Source: Warburgia ugandensis
Lineage: Eukaryota; Streptophyta; Magnoliopsida; Canellales; Canellaceae
DNA: 64,000 nt
Reading direction: 5' to 3'
Assembly: GCA_035236585.1 (NCBI GenBank)
Contig: CP141139.1
Span: 36,279,217-36,343,216 of the forward strand
Shown: one piece after another, positions 1-12,350 of the stretch
How positions within the stretch are numbered: the first letter of the stretch is position 1
Layout: each line of letters starts with the position of its first letter
The notes under the pieces: generated by a model
Told to the model about the DNA's origin: nothing
Database searches by the model: none
The model's input: only the letters and a program-made list of their open reading frames with translations
Position numbers and translations under genes: made by a program

Positions 1-851
1 ACTTATATGGTTGAATGTATATACACTTAACTAGTCCCCATTTCCAATTATGAAATGTGGCTAAGTGATGCCATCCACATTTGACAAAGCACCCAAGTGG
101 CTGCTAGGGTTGTTTGGTGGGTTTTTCATCTCTCCTTGAACATTCCAGCTTGAAGGCTATTGCAGCGGAATCCCGGATGGCTGTCCTATCTTCAACCTTT
201 TTCTTGGCAGTATGTTAGAGGTTTGGTATTTATCGGCTTATACAGTTGCATATATGAAATCTTATCCAAGTATTTGAGATTTTTTATCAATCCTTTCTTG
301 TTGTTTGTGGTGTATCAAGATTCCTTAAATAGTGTAACTGATCAGATATTGGCCATCTAGATCTACTTTATTTTGGGTTTCCTTGCTCATGGAAATGATG
401 ACTGCTAGGTTTATTACTGGATCTGATTATCTCCCATCATTTCATGGGATTTACTATTTGTCATTCATATCAGTTGGTTATTATGGTTTATGTGAAGATC
501 TGCTTATTTTCTATATTGGAAGAACAATTCTGGTGCACTGGATGAGCATATTTTATTCTTTTGTTGTTTCTGGTTGGAGTCTGTAGACTGTTGTGCATGA
601 GTTCATATTGTGCTGTCAGTAGTTGATGCTGATCTTGTGGGAGACTTGGAAGTCTTTGCCAAGAATCAGGGGAATCCTGTTCTGATCGTTATAATTGATT
701 TGGTAATGGGGATCACCAACATAATTCTTATGGAGGTTTAGTGGATCAATCACACTTCCAGATAGATGTATTGTTTCTTTTATCTATTTAATGAACTTCC
801 CAAATTGTTCATTTGACTGGAGAGAAATAATAATTGCATTGAATTTTGCAG
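1..851 (+). other. Intron of the TTC27-like gene (5' part outside window)
   Basis: No coding exon is visible here. The first recognisable exon starts at 852 after a clean TTTTGCAG acceptor. That exon begins in the middle of the conserved C-terminal TPR region, so the bases before it should be the 3' end of an intron whose upstream exon lies outside the window. Short open frames in this stretch have no similarity that I recognise and no codon-like composition. Confidence 0.6.
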
Positions 852-3800
852 GCATATGATCAATAAAAAGAGCAAGGAAGCTTTCATTGCCTTCAAGGAA
901 GCACTAAAATTCAGGTTCTCTTTTCCAACATTTTTCATGCTCTTTATTATATTTCTGCAGAATTAAATGGTAAACTGGGTTTTTTTTTTCAAAGTTTCAT
1001 TTAAGTTTTAATAATCTTTAAAAAGAAAGTAAAGGGATTAACTAATACTGCTTAACAGGCGGACCAGCTGGCAAATGTGGGAAAATTACAGCCAAGTCGC
1101 TGTGGACATTGACAATTTTAGCCAGGTAACATCTATATTTGATGTTTGTGCTCTACCTTCTTATATTCGACATTGTCATAGGCATTTAGCCCATGAGCTT
1201 TGAGTAATGGTTCTTTGATGCCATCTCTCTTTGAAACTTCAGCATGCATTAAGTGGAACTGTGGAAGATATGTCTAATGGATTTTGACGGGTTTTCTGAT
1301 GTGGATGCATACTCAAAATAGACAATCTGTAACACCTTAACTCTGTAACACCTTAACAGTGTTCAAGGAGGAAGGTTGAAGACCCTTACACATGGTTAAT
1401 GATCTGTCCCATAGTAAGACCTATCTCTATTGGTACTGGATCGCTAATGAGCTGTCACATATGAGGGCCTATCTTTACTAGTACTGGACTTTCTGATTAG
1501 TTCATGGTCAAACAAGTACATTCACCTGCTCTGAGATTGCAAAATTCATTAAGAACCACTAAGATAGATGGTGGTCCCTGGATTAGTGTTTCTGTGTAGA
1601 TCTGGTCATCTGTTAAATGAATGGACTCTTACCAGAATTCTACCTGGTCATCTATTCTCTTAATTTTCAGTTCCTCTTATTGGGTAGCTTCAAAGTGTTT
1701 GAGCTTTCTTAGCTTCTCTAAGGCATTACTGTCTCTTGGGATTTGCATTGGGTTATTGTCCAAAATGGAGATAAAGCTTGTTTTCTCTATGTCTCCAATA
1801 TAAGCCTCAAGCAGTACACAGAAACACAGTGGCACTGGGTTTTAAGCTACAACAGTGTAGTAGAAGTAAGAAGAAACGTCATGGGAACTCATGGGCATGA
1901 ATCCCTCCTCATGACGAACAAGTAAACTATATGTTGGTTTTTTATCTTCATGAACATGTAAGTTTTATGTTCTCAAAACTAGTTTTTACTTTCCCAACCA
2001 CCATTTTTTGAGAACCCAAAAAGTCCAGTATCCCCTCTTTTGTATCTCTTCTACTCTTTTCCCTAGTAGACTTCTTGCCCCAATTGTCCATTGATATATT
2101 TGATATATGTTGTTTGAAGGGAGACTTTTTCCTGAAAACATGGCGTGCTGTCAGTTTCTGCAAGCATATTCCATTTCAACTGTCAATTTCAGTGGCTTTC
2201 ACTTGGAGCTTATTGGCTTCCTAACTGGGCACTACGAACATGAGCACACATCCTTATCTCCTTAGCAGTCTTAACTGGTCAACCTTTTCATTCTCTAGTA
2301 ACTGGAATGCCTGAGGAATGGTAAGCTGTTGGATAATCCACTTGCTGGAACTATATTCTTATTTGAGCTGCTCCCATCAAATTTGCTAAAATGGAGTAAA
2401 ATGATATCATGGTTTGGTGGAGCAATGATGCCTAGTGAATAGTTAAATCAGTAGGGATGGTTCTTCAGTTAGTTCGGCTTAAAGAAAAGAGAAAAGCTGT
2501 GTGCTATGCATACTATTTTTTCACATCTTGAGATTTGAAGTTAGCAATTTTTTGAAGACAAGTGCCTGAATGGTGCACAATCAGATGTGCCCCACGGGCA
2601 GCTATGTACCAACATAGCAGACCACGTGTATAGCTGCTTAATGAGCCGCCGGACGACTGGCTCACAGAGTTGCTCAGCAAAGCCACGGGGTATGTATTGT
2701 GTCCTCGTAGCCCTGCTTGCGGGTGAGGCACTACTGTTTGCTCCTTTTTGGATTTCATTAATAGTCGCATTTCCTTTAGAAATGATGTGTATGCTGGGGT
2801 AGGGGTAAACATTAACAAAACTCAGTGATAATACTGAGATGGACGCACAGGACGATTTCACATTTTCCTGACCTACCAGTATTATGCTTATGTAGTGCTT
2901 TAGCATGTCATATTTTTATCTTTGAATTTGGGGAAGAAATAAAACCTTGTCTATGAATGATACATATAGTGGAGTAAGGAGCATAAAGTAATTATTCTGA
3001 GTAATTATGTTTTAAAATGGAAGCATTATGCAGATCTAAAGATGACATCAAGATTCCTGATAACGATAGATGCCCTTTTTCTGTTGCAGGCACTAGAAGC
3101 TACTAAAGTGGTATTAGATATGACTAACTATAAAAGAATAGATGCCACATTATTGGAGAGGGTAATGGTAGAAATAGAAGCAAGATATTCCATGCCTCCC
3201 CTTTTATCCTCCAATTCCACTGAAGATCGTAATTGTACAATGCAAAATTGTCCAGTAGATTCTGGTGGCGATTCTATCCCTGACTCAATACATTCAGAAA
3301 CTGAGTTGGCAAGATCTCGGGAAACTGAGCATTTGATGTCTTTGCTTGGAGAAGTTCTACGGAAGGTATGCAAATGTTTGTGGACTATTCTCCCACTTGT
3401 TTTTCTTACGGTGGTCTGGATCTAGGTCTTTCTGCAGCAGAATCGATTGCTGTTATTCAGTTTGTTTACCGATAATGACTTCTGTTGGTTGGACGTGCTT
3501 TGTGGCATTTTTTCATCTTTCAATAATGATTTTTTTGTATGGATGAAACTTGCAATTTCTTTTATAGATTATCCTTAAACTTATGTTCCTTATCATTTAT
3601 TATTCTTCTTCCTTCTGTTTTTCACATTGTAGATTGTTCGTCATAGTGGTGGAGAAGATATATGGGGTTTGTATGCAAGGTGGCATAGAATCAAAGGGGA
3701 TCTCATAATGTGTTCTGAAGCACTTTTGAAGCAAGTTAGATCATACCAGGTATCACCATTTTATTATGATCTCCCAATCTTGTTATATGTGATAGTTTCA

Positions 3801-6478
3801 TTTCGTTTTATAAAACTTAAATATTCCTTATTGGATATATTTAACTCTTGACCACTACAATGATATTAGAAAGAAGTATGTTATATTTTGTGGATGAGTG
3901 AAGAGAAGTTGGAGTTTCCAGTGGATTATGTAGTCTAGCCTATTTCAAGAAGCAGCATACTGCTAAAGATCTGGACTTGCTGCTACTAGTAATTTCTGCT
4001 TACAGTTCAACTGGTACTCAAACATGTTACAAGTTAACGTACTCCTATGAGCAAATGCATAATGTTATCATGCCTGCTGGTGGCATCTTATTGGAATGGA
4101 CAGCTGGACATTGTCCAAATGTAATTTGTGTTTACCCTATGGTAGCAACATTCATATACGTCTGGATCTCTGTTACTGCATTTCTTCCATGTTCTTTTTT
4201 TTCCAGGTCCCTTTGTGAACTCTGTTAAATTGAAGCTCTAGAAGTTCTGTTTTTGCCAATGGTGGATGATGGTTAGATATGTTATCAATACATTGGTTCT
4301 TCTTAGCACTTACCTCTTGGGGCAAGCTTTAGAAAAATGGGCCCTTCAAAATAAGAGCACATGAACCAAACCCATCCAAATAAATGAAAGATAGAAATGC
4401 CATAAAAAGAAGAGAATTGGAGTCAAAAGGGTTTTCAAGATCATTTTAAATTTCTTTCTGAATCTATCTGCTTGAAAACATTCTAATGAAAGCATACACT
4501 TGGGTACTCTGTAATAGTATCATTGTGGAAGTGTTTCTGGATGGAAATTATAGATGGAAGCATATCTCCATTGGTTGTATCCCTTGCCTGGGCACCTGCA
4601 GAAACATGATTTCTGGATGATACATTTCATTAGTGATTTATTGAGATACCACAAAGATGGCAGACATGTTAGGCAGGTTTGTCTTGGAAGGGAGCTTGTT
4701 GAGCAAATGTTGCCCTTTCCAATTTTTTCCAATGTCTCTGCAGACACAAGCATTGATCTTTTATAGTTTTTTCTTCTCTCTAGTTAATTGAATCTTCTTA
4801 TTATCAAAATTCAAAAATGTTAAAATAGGCAAATAAAAGAATGAAAATGTATGTGATCGCTTGCACATTACATGATTATATGCTTGAACATGGACTGTTT
4901 CATTGTAATAGACAACCAGTTATGATTCTTAATATGGGCCACTGGAATTTCACCCTGCATGGGTATGCGTATAATGTCTATTTGATAAATTGACAATAGC
5001 TGACTTTCTAAGATGTGTTTGTGTAAGATTCAATTCGTGTGACTTCTTATTGCAAGGTTGTTTATGATTTCGTGGTTTGAGTTTCACTATCAATAAAATT
5101 CTTACAGTGCATTCTGAAGTTTCTTTAGCTTCAAATATCTGGATATGTACATTGCCTTAATAAGCATTTTTATTGCAAGGTTGTTTACGATTTCATGGTT
5201 TGTGTTTAACAATCAATTAGATTCTTGTACTTGTTTCTCTTCATAAAACTTGGCATGGCTCCCAAATAAAGTATAGTTCAACCTCGATGACCAAAGTTGT
5301 TTAGGTTGTGGATGCACTATAAGTTGTGGCTATCTTTCTTTTCCTTCCCTTGAGCTTCCTGATATTTATTGTTCTTAAAATCTTACTAATACTGAGCTTA
5401 GTATTTATTTGAATTACTTTTATAAATTTAATGAATTTTCTTTTTCACATATAATATTTTACTTTTGTTCTTTAAAATTTCTTTTTATTTGAATGATCAT
5501 TACCGTTATAAGGAAAAGGTGGTGGTCTGGATATTTCAAATGTGGCGAGTCTCTCTGTAGCATAATTTCTCCATGAGGAATGCTAAACAGACACTCTTAG
5601 ATGGAGCGTCCAAAGTATACCACTTTTGAAGCCCACCTTCGCATGGTCTGGCTTGCTCATCTGATTGCTCCAGCTGTGGATGTTTTGTGGATTAGAAAGC
5701 ACGTGGATTGAATGATTTTAGCATCTAAAAAATTATACGTAAATACAGACAGCTTAGAAACTTCAATGAAACAATGCTATAAATTCCAGGACCCTGTCAG
5801 AGCCAATTTACATGCACTTTGATCTACAAAACATCCATAGCTGGAGCAATCAGATTAGAAAGTCAGATCAATCAAAGGTGGGCTCCACTAGAAGTGGTAT
5901 GCTTGGATCTTCCATTTAGCGTTCCTCTTTCTTTAGATCTGTGAATTTGAAGCACTCTTTCTTTATTTCCTTGAAGTTGAAGCAGTATTCTGTGTTGCAG
6001 GAGTCTTTATTAGACTGCTAACGCTCTATACTTTTTTCAGGGATCTGATTTGTGGCATAACCAGCAACGGTTTAAGAAATTTGCACATGCCTCTTTGCAA
6101 CTCTGCAAGGTATATATGGAAATTGCTTCATCCACTGGTAGTCACCGAGAGCTCACTGCAGCAGAGATGCACCTTAGAAACACTGTCAAGCAGGTATGTT
6201 TTCGTCTCTCACACATGCTTATACATCACTTAATACTAATGCATCCGTGCGAGGATCATGTTCCCATGTTGTTAAGAATGACATATACACATTGTGTTCA
6301 TATAAGGATCGATTTGCCCTTATCATTAAGAGTGATTTATATCGTACATAATTTCTTGAGGGGCTGCTTTGAATTTCAGGCTGAGAGATTCTCTAATACA
6401 GAGGAACTCAGAAACCTTCAAGAATGCCTTGATGAGGTCAAGAAACGACTTCAAGTTGCAGCTGCAAAAGATGCCTAG
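852..6478 (+). CDS. TTC27: TTC27-like tetratricopeptide repeat protein, C-terminal part (six exons)
   Basis: Partial gene encoding the last 257 residues of a TPR protein of the TTC27/Emw1 family, which is typically 800-900 residues long. Exons I place by GT..AG borders and frame: 852-914, 1059-1125, 3090-3365, 3633-3749, 6041-6193 and 6380-6478 (stop TAG). Frames join cleanly; the intron before 1059 splits an Arg codon and the later ones are phase 0. Recognisable family blocks are SKEAFIAFKEALKF, SWQMWENYSQVA, WGLYARWHRIKGDL, CSEALLKQVRSYQ and the final helix LQECLDEVKKRLQ. These match the plant homologue annotated as a prenylyltransferase-superfamily or TPR protein. The TPR helices are protein-interaction surfaces. 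The yeast relative is needed for cell-wall integrity; the plant role is poorly known. The Ser/Thr-rich segment in the third exon (about residues 70-100 of the part seen) is a variable linker. Nothing suggests a pseudogene, since all six exons are open. The 5' exons and promoter are outside the window. Confidence 0.9.
1126..3089 (+). other. Long intron of TTC27-like gene with an imperfect local repeat
   Basis: A 1,964-nt intron with donor GTAACA and acceptor CTGTTGCAG. It contains an imperfect direct repeat at about 1398-1490: two units of roughly 48 bp, each with the pattern TAATGA-CTGTC-CATA followed by CCTATCT and GTACTGGA. A more GC-rich stretch at 2560-2740 looks unlike the surrounding AT-rich intron and may be an old insertion that I cannot classify. 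Confidence 0.5.
3750..6040 (+). other. Largest TTC27-like intron, hosting a foldback element
   Basis: A 2,291-nt intron with donor GTATCA and acceptor CTTTTTTCAG. It holds a MITE at 5575-5927 and a diverged direct repeat near 5053-5105 and 5175-5227, each starting GCAAGGTTGTTTA-GATTTC. No extra exon is needed: the frame of the 3633 exon continues directly into the 6041 exon. Confidence 0.55.
5575..5927. mobile_element. Mutator-like foldback MITE inside TTC27 intron
   Basis: The two ends are long inverted repeats of about 90-100 bp. The left arm starts GAGGAATGCTAAA and contains CTGATTGCTCCAGCT and GGATGTTTTGT. The right arm, read in reverse complement, starts GAGGAACGCTAAA and carries the same blocks in the same order, including the ATACCACTT and GCCCACCTT segments. 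The flanks TTTCTCCAT (5566-5574) and TTTCTTTAG (5928-5936) agree at 6 of 9 positions, which would fit an aged 9-bp target duplication of Mutator type. No coding capacity. The superfamily call rests on arm length and this imperfect duplication. Confidence 0.7.
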
Positions 6479-7010
6479 TTGTAAATAAGTTCTTCAATGT
6501 GTTATTATTTCCTGATGAGAAGGACAAGCACTCCTACAATGTGATCACTGTTTCCTCTTCGGTTCCATGAGGCAAAGAAACTGCTTAGAAATAAAAGAAA
6601 AATAGAGCAATTGTTTCTTTCAAAGTTCGTAATGTAGGGGCTGACATGAAACATTGAGAGCTCTTTTCTGCTTCTGATGTGGAGTGATATGATGCTAGTC
6701 TTCAGAGGTTGCCATGTTCTGTACCAGATCTGTGTCCGCATTAATGGAGCTTCCTGAACAAAAATGAAAACACTTAATGGTTTGGAGAGGGAAAATTCAA
6801 GTTGTTGAAGATCTGTGTAGAAGTCTGCAGTGTCAGAAATTTTGAAAGCTTTGTAATTGATTATTTTCTCAGAATCAAGTTATAAGTTGCAATCTTGCAC
6901 TCATAAAAAGAAAAGTTTATATGTTGTAATTAAGAAAGGAAACAGGAAGGTATTATGAGATGTTTGTAGAATAGGTATTCCTTCCCATTGTAATGATTAA
7001 TAAAAAAATG
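6479..7010 (+). other. 3' UTR of TTC27-like gene
   Basis: Follows the TAG stop at 6476-6478. The region is T/A-rich with no open frame of interest. A candidate AATAAA polyadenylation signal is at 6999-7004, about 520 nt after the stop, so I place the transcript end shortly after it. Confidence 0.5.
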
Positions 7011-8690
7011 TTTTCACTGGTAAAAGGTGTATTGTTTTAGTTTACTGACAAAACTGGCATATTTAAGGGCTCATTTCAAATATAAAGTTGCTGTCAGTGT
7101 AAACTATGGTTCCTTTTTCAAGTAGTGAATATATTTTATATTTGGAAATTATTAGTCCATTTATGAACTGATGGTTGCATCCGTCAATGACAGGCCATCT
7201 TTCCAAATGTCTTTTGTTAATTTATATTATGTTTTTATTTCTCAGGAAAAAAAAAGAAATAGGTTACGCTTTTGCAAACCTACTTCTTATAGATCTGATG
7301 CATTCATCATGTTATGAATGACTTAGATAAGCTAAATATAACATTTGATGCCCATTAGTTGCTTTCAACCGGGTAAGAATCCAAGCCCAAAAGCATGGAA
7401 GAAGTCAAGTACTTGAGAGACTTCTTTTGGAAGATTTAAGTTGCTCATCTTGTTTGGCCTTTGGCGTAAAAATATCAGGTAATCCATTGGGAATTAGGGA
7501 ATTAGGGTGATCCTAGCCACTTGTTTTGCATAGGGTATAAGTGGTCCGGTTCTGGTTTGGTTCCGTGGAAAACCATTATCTTATCATTAAGATTTTCCAT
7601 TCTTGGTGCTGTACCATCTCAGAGTTTGGGTCATTGTCTGAAAATTGCTCTTATACTTTTGATTCCGGTTTGGTTTGGGTATTTAACGGTTCTAATATAC
7701 AAAGGAGAAAGTGTAAAGGGCAAGTAATTAAGTTGTTGAAACGTTAGCTATGCATTATTTTTGTTTATTTAATTATTTATATATTAAGTACTTATGCATT
7801 TATTTTTAAACTACAATATAAGCAAGGAAGAATGTAATATAAGAAATGATATGAAAGTTAAAAACACATGTCATATTAATACCTATAGTATATACAAGCT
7901 AATTATGAACGAAATTCAAAATAGCAAGCAACCATGCTTGAGAAGATAGTGAGAGAGTTAAAAGGAAAATATTGAAAAGACTAACTTGTTTGTTCAAGAC
8001 TTCAACTTTCTTGCCGAAGAATGTCAACTATGTTCTGCACAAGTAAAGAATTAGAGAAGAACCTGTAATTGTATAGTAAAATGAAACATTTGTTCATTAT
8101 ATTAGACTTAAAGAGGCTAAAAGGGAAGATGTTGAAAGGAGGAATTAAAGCATTGATATCTAATCTATTTCAAATATGTTATCAAGGTATCCCTATGAAA
8201 AGCAAATTACATAGAAGGAATTACATATCCGTTGTCTACAAGCACCAACAAAAGAATGAATTACATAGATTACTCTATTACAATAAAATAATATGCATTA
8301 AATAACCATTCTAGATATAGGAAAGATGATCAAATTTACAAGAAAAATATGTAAGAGATGATGTTCATTTAGAAAACAAAGAGAAAAAATAAGCAATCCA
8401 TAATTCATCACATACCATTCCATCACCACGATGATCCATAATCCATGCCATAACCAGTCCACCACTATAATAAATCCATGTTCCAATTCCATAACCACCA
8501 CCACAAGCAATCCATAATCGATTTAATAAGTCCACGACCACTGTCATAACCAATCCATAATCCATTCATAAATGAACTAGGAAATATTAAAGAGTATACC
8601 CAATTCATTGGTAAATTGATCTAGAACGAGATAGAAATTATTAGAATTTATGGACTTGTTTAGCTTTGAGATCCTGATCAACTAACTCCC
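7011..8690. other. Intergenic AT-rich DNA with a short GG/AT repeat patch
   Basis: No gene recognised. Positions 8395-8575 carry a degenerate short repeat on the + strand in which AATCCATAAT recurs (near 8395, 8430, 8510 and 8550), interspersed with CCACCAC runs. On the - strand this would read as a Gly/Tyr-like biased peptide interrupted by changes of frame. It may be a worn fragment of a transposon-borne glycine-rich segment, but I cannot show that. Confidence 0.35.
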
Positions 8691-8699
8691 AAGGTTGTA

Positions 8700-9960
8700 T
8701 ATATACTCATCATCATCATCAAAACCTTATCCCGATTAGGGATGTTCACATGAATCTTGTTCCTCCATTCCCCTCTATTAGTTGTCATGGCTTCATTTAA
8801 TTATAAAGTTTTTAAATCTTTTCTCACTACTTCTATCCACATTCTTCCGAGCTTGCCTCTTGCCCTCTTTGAAACTTGGATTGTCTCATTCCTTCTATTT
8901 GGCTTTTTTTCTTTTCTTTTTTGAACATGTTCAAACCATCTGTCTAATCTCCCTCGTCTTATTACCTATTGTTACTCCTAAGATCCTCTAATGTTTTCAT
9001 TTATAAGTCTATTCTTACTTGTCTTGCCACTCATCCATGTTAACATCTGCATTTCAGTGACGCTCTTCCTATATACATATTGTTCCTTAATTGCCCATCA
9101 TTCTAATCTATAGAGCATGGCTGGCCTTATAACCACCCTATATAATTTTCCTTTTAGTTTCAGTGGCACTTGCCGATCACACGAAACTCCTAACCGGCTT
9201 GGATTCTCTAGGTGACCTCCATCTTGATCTCTCCGCTCTCATGAATTATTGATCCCAATGATCAAAAGTGGTCTTTTAGGGGGACTTCTTGGTTATCAAT
9301 CTTTACTGGTGCTCCAGTCACGCTCCTTTCTTTGTTAAAATTGCATTTCAATATACGTCGTTATAGTTTGGCTAATTTCAAATCCTTTAGATTCTAATAT
9401 GTCTTTCCATAACTCTATCTTTGTGTTTATACCCTCCCTTATCTTATCAATCAAAACTTTATTATCTACAAATAACAAGCACTATGGAATCTCTTTGTGT
9501 TGATGTTTTGTTAGCTTACCATAACCAACGTAAAAAGGTATTGCCTCAATGTTGATTCTTGGTGTAATCTTATAGTGATAAGATCACCGATCCCTTTGCT
9601 AGTGGTCCTAACATTTTTTCCCACTCACTCATACACATCCTTAATTATGACTATATACTATTGTGAAACCCCTTTCTTGCTTAGCATGCACCATATTAAC
9701 TATCTAGGAACCCTATCATAAGCTTTTTCTAAGTCAATAAAGACCATGTGTAGGTCCTTTCTATCCTTATATTTCTCTATCAATTATCTAAGCAGGAAAA
9801 TATCTTTCATGATGGACCTCATAGGCATGAAACCAAATTGATCCTCCTATACACTTGTTTCATGCCGTAGCCTCTTATCAATCACTCTTTCAAAAAGTTT
9901 CATAGTATGACTCATAAGTTTGATCCCCCAAGTTGAATATATACTATTGAACAAAATTCA
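8700..9960 (-). mobile_element. 5'-truncated RTE-clade LINE, reverse transcriptase relic
   Basis: Read on the minus strand, one frame gives classic plant RTE-type RT blocks broken by stop codons: KLFERVIDKRLRHE, DQFGFMPMRSIMKDIFLLR, DLHMVFIDLEKAYDRVPR, then LHQESTLRQYLFTLVM. Further on come the C-terminal features RARGKLGRMW and NRGEWRNKIHV. The order (RT palm first, C-terminal domain last, at lower coordinates) shows the element runs on the minus strand with its 3' end near 8700. It ends in a short ATGATGATG-type tract (8707-8720, TCATCATCATCATC on +), the sort of simple 3' tail typical of RTE elements. The N-terminal endonuclease is missing. Several nonsense changes make it inactive. Confidence 0.88.
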
Positions 9961-11630
9961 GAACCAAATACAAATAAGCAAAGAAACTAAAATCAAGATC
10001 TCCAGCCAACATGAAACATAGAACATAATACAAGAAAAGATTGCACTCTAACATGGTTTTTGCAATTTAGAAACTTAATTTGGAATTTCCTACTGCTGCA
10101 GATATCCTTTACATATATATATGGCTCACTGAAGGAGGAAGTTTAGTTACAATAACCTCCACTAATTAAAATGTCTAAAAGATTGGAAATTGTATGTCAT
10201 TTGGAAGGTACTTTCTATCGGGAGTCATGATATTTTCAAATGCTAAGATAGTCTTATTTTCAGAAGCTGCCTTTCTATAATTTTAGGTTTGATTTTAGTT
10301 TTTGGAAAATCTAACCCACTTATATTATTCGGGATCCCTTAGATGACCCAGACCAAAACCTACTTCTGCTGGACGCTTACAGCCTTACATCTCTTTGCGC
10401 TTTGAACCACAACCATTAAAAGTAAAGATAAAACTAAAACTGAAGGTAGGATCATCCGAGTGACATGGTTTTTCATTGGCAACCAAATACAGGTGATCAA
10501 AGAAGATGAACATCTTAGATCTGGGAAGAAAGCAACAAAAAGGCTTAGTGTTCCAAAATACCAGGATTTATCACAGCTGCGATGAGGCTGGAAGTTGTTT
10601 TACTTAAGCTCATTTGATGGGAGTGATCATGTCAGCTAGTACCTGTAGGTGGGGATAAGTGGTTATTGGTGAAGAAGCAGCATATTTCTATTTCATGAGA
10701 TGGCATACGACTTTCTCTCTGTCGATTGACAAGATTAGAGGGATGTTATCTTCAGGGAAATAGAGAAAACGGTTATTTCATATTTGGATGGTCAGTTTGG
10801 TAAGAATTTTATGTCGTTCGAGAATCAAGCAGGTATGATATCAAATGAACGGTAGGATCAACCAAAGATGAGACAACTGTGTAAAAGCTACATTTCTGGC
10901 ATTAGTGTGGGCCTACCTTTGAATTATCTGACCTGTTCATCTCATTGGATGATTCTAGAATTTTAGAAACCATATTTTTGGGGTTGAATTTACACCCTTG
11001 TTACACATAATATCTGACTGTCTATTTCTTGTGATAAATGCTTCAAATTTTCAAGCTCTAGAATTATCTGATCCACCCACTGTTAGAACTACTAGTTATA
11101 ATTATCTGACTCTAGAGCAACAAGATGAGTGGGTTGATTTGTTCATAGACAAGCCCCTCTTAGTGCCAGATGTTGTGTGCTTCTGGCTAAGGTCCCCTTA
11201 GGACCTTCGGCCTATCATTCCTCGAAGGCTTTGGAAAAGCATGGATAGATGGATCAAGGAGCAAGTTTACCTGATCAAGGTGAGTCAAAGGCCACAGGCC
11301 GAACATATGCTTGGAGTCATATCAACGGACTAGATTGCGTAGAAGTGGGTCCATAGATAGAGTTTCTCTCAGTCCCTGGAAGTCAGCATCATGTTATTAT
11401 TTTACTAATTATTAGGCCAAAAGCACGAGACTGTGGCCTGCTGGTGTGGGTAGCAGATGCGTCTTAGCCCTGTTGATCTCCTTGTGCGTCCTGGAAGCAG
11501 CTGTCCGAAGTTGGAAACTTCAAAGGGCTCTCCAAACACCAAACATTTATGAATGCAACATACATACACCTAGCCAACACTTCATGACTGTCATTCATCA
11601 ATAAACTGCTAAAAATGGCCATGCTTTTCA
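9961..11630. other. Intergenic DNA, no gene recognised
   Basis: Unassigned AT-rich sequence. Phrases such as ATCGGGATC-like and GGATCATCCGA near 10330-10465 recur in similar form at about 35930-36080, which suggests members of one dispersed, uncharacterised repeat. The region 11160-11470 has higher GC content but no convincing coding signal. Confidence 0.35.
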
Positions 11631-11631
11631 C

Positions 11632-11638
11632 TATAAAA
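11632..11638 (+). promoter_or_regulatory. TATA box upstream of defensin-like locus
   Basis: TATAAAA in the context CACTATAAAAAGAAG. In plants transcription would start about 30 nt downstream, around 11660-11670, which falls inside the GA microsatellite. The ATG at 11646 would then lie upstream of the transcription start. Confidence 0.4.
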
Positions 11639-11645
11639 AGAAGCA

Positions 11646-11650
11646 ATGGA

Positions 11651-11744
<94 letters not shown>

Positions 11745-12120
11745 AGCAATGGCTTAGTCGCAAGTGAGTGAAAGCTCAAAATCCTTTTTTCTTATCATTC
11801 CCTTCCTTTTTGTTTACACTATTTTCTTGTATTTTTTATGATGATTTGTGGGGCTTTAGCTAATATTTTCTTTTATCAACTCGTAACATTTGTTCTTCAT
11901 CTGTGTTGATAACAAAATAGGCTGCGAGAAGTTGGATGATCCATCACATATCAAGTGCTGCGCTGAATTTCATATCGGACAGTGCGACCCCTCGAAGAAA
12001 TTTGACGATGAGTATTGCAGTCAAGTCTGTCTCCAAGGATGTAAATTGGGAGGAAAGTGTAGGAAGGATAGTAAATATCCTGAGGAGGTCTGCTACTTCA
12101 ATTGCAAAGCCTCTCTGTAG
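11646..12120 (+). pseudogene. Defensin-like (DEFL) cysteine-rich peptide gene, probably decayed
   Basis: The part that looks real is exon 2 (11919-12120, acceptor AAAATAG, stop TAG). It encodes a mature-peptide-like segment with ten cysteines: CEK, then CC, GQC, DDEYC, VC, GCKLGGKC, VC and NC. The order CC..H..G.C....DD..C...C..GC..GG.C matches one class of plant defensin-like proteins, which are secreted and act as antimicrobials or signals. An intron at 11764-11918 has a consensus GTGAGT donor. In the upstream exon the only frame that joins in phase reads NGLVA before the Cys segment, preceded by a Glu-Arg repeat from the GA microsatellite and no hydrophobic signal sequence. The alternative ATG at 11749 stops after two codons. 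The usual terminal CxCxC reads CYFNC here. I infer loss of the signal peptide and pseudogenisation; a different first exon further upstream is possible. AATAAA lies at 12147-12152. Confidence 0.5.
11653..11741. repeat. (GA)n microsatellite, about 44 units
   Basis: An uninterrupted 89-bp GA dinucleotide tract immediately after a TATA box and just before a splice donor. It sits where the defensin-like gene should have its 5' UTR and signal-peptide codons. Confidence 0.98.
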
Positions 12121-12350
12121 AAGAAACCTATCATGTTTCGCAAAAGAATAAATAAATACGAGAGGAGGGATGTCTGAGGGGCATTTTTTATTATATAGGC
12201 TTTCATTAAACATGTTTAGTGATGGCCTACATGTCAATAAAAACATGGGTCTTACATGCATCAAATTAGGCCCATCCCCCTTTCTGAAATTCAAAATAAT
12301 GCTAAGAGTTTTGTCATGGAATTAGAGGAAATCTGATTTACTAATTTGAG

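Noticed and set aside
160-586. Two short frames before the first TTC27 exon considered as upstream exons
   Set aside because: They do not contain the conserved TPR block expected just before the 852 exon, and they lack fitting splice phases.
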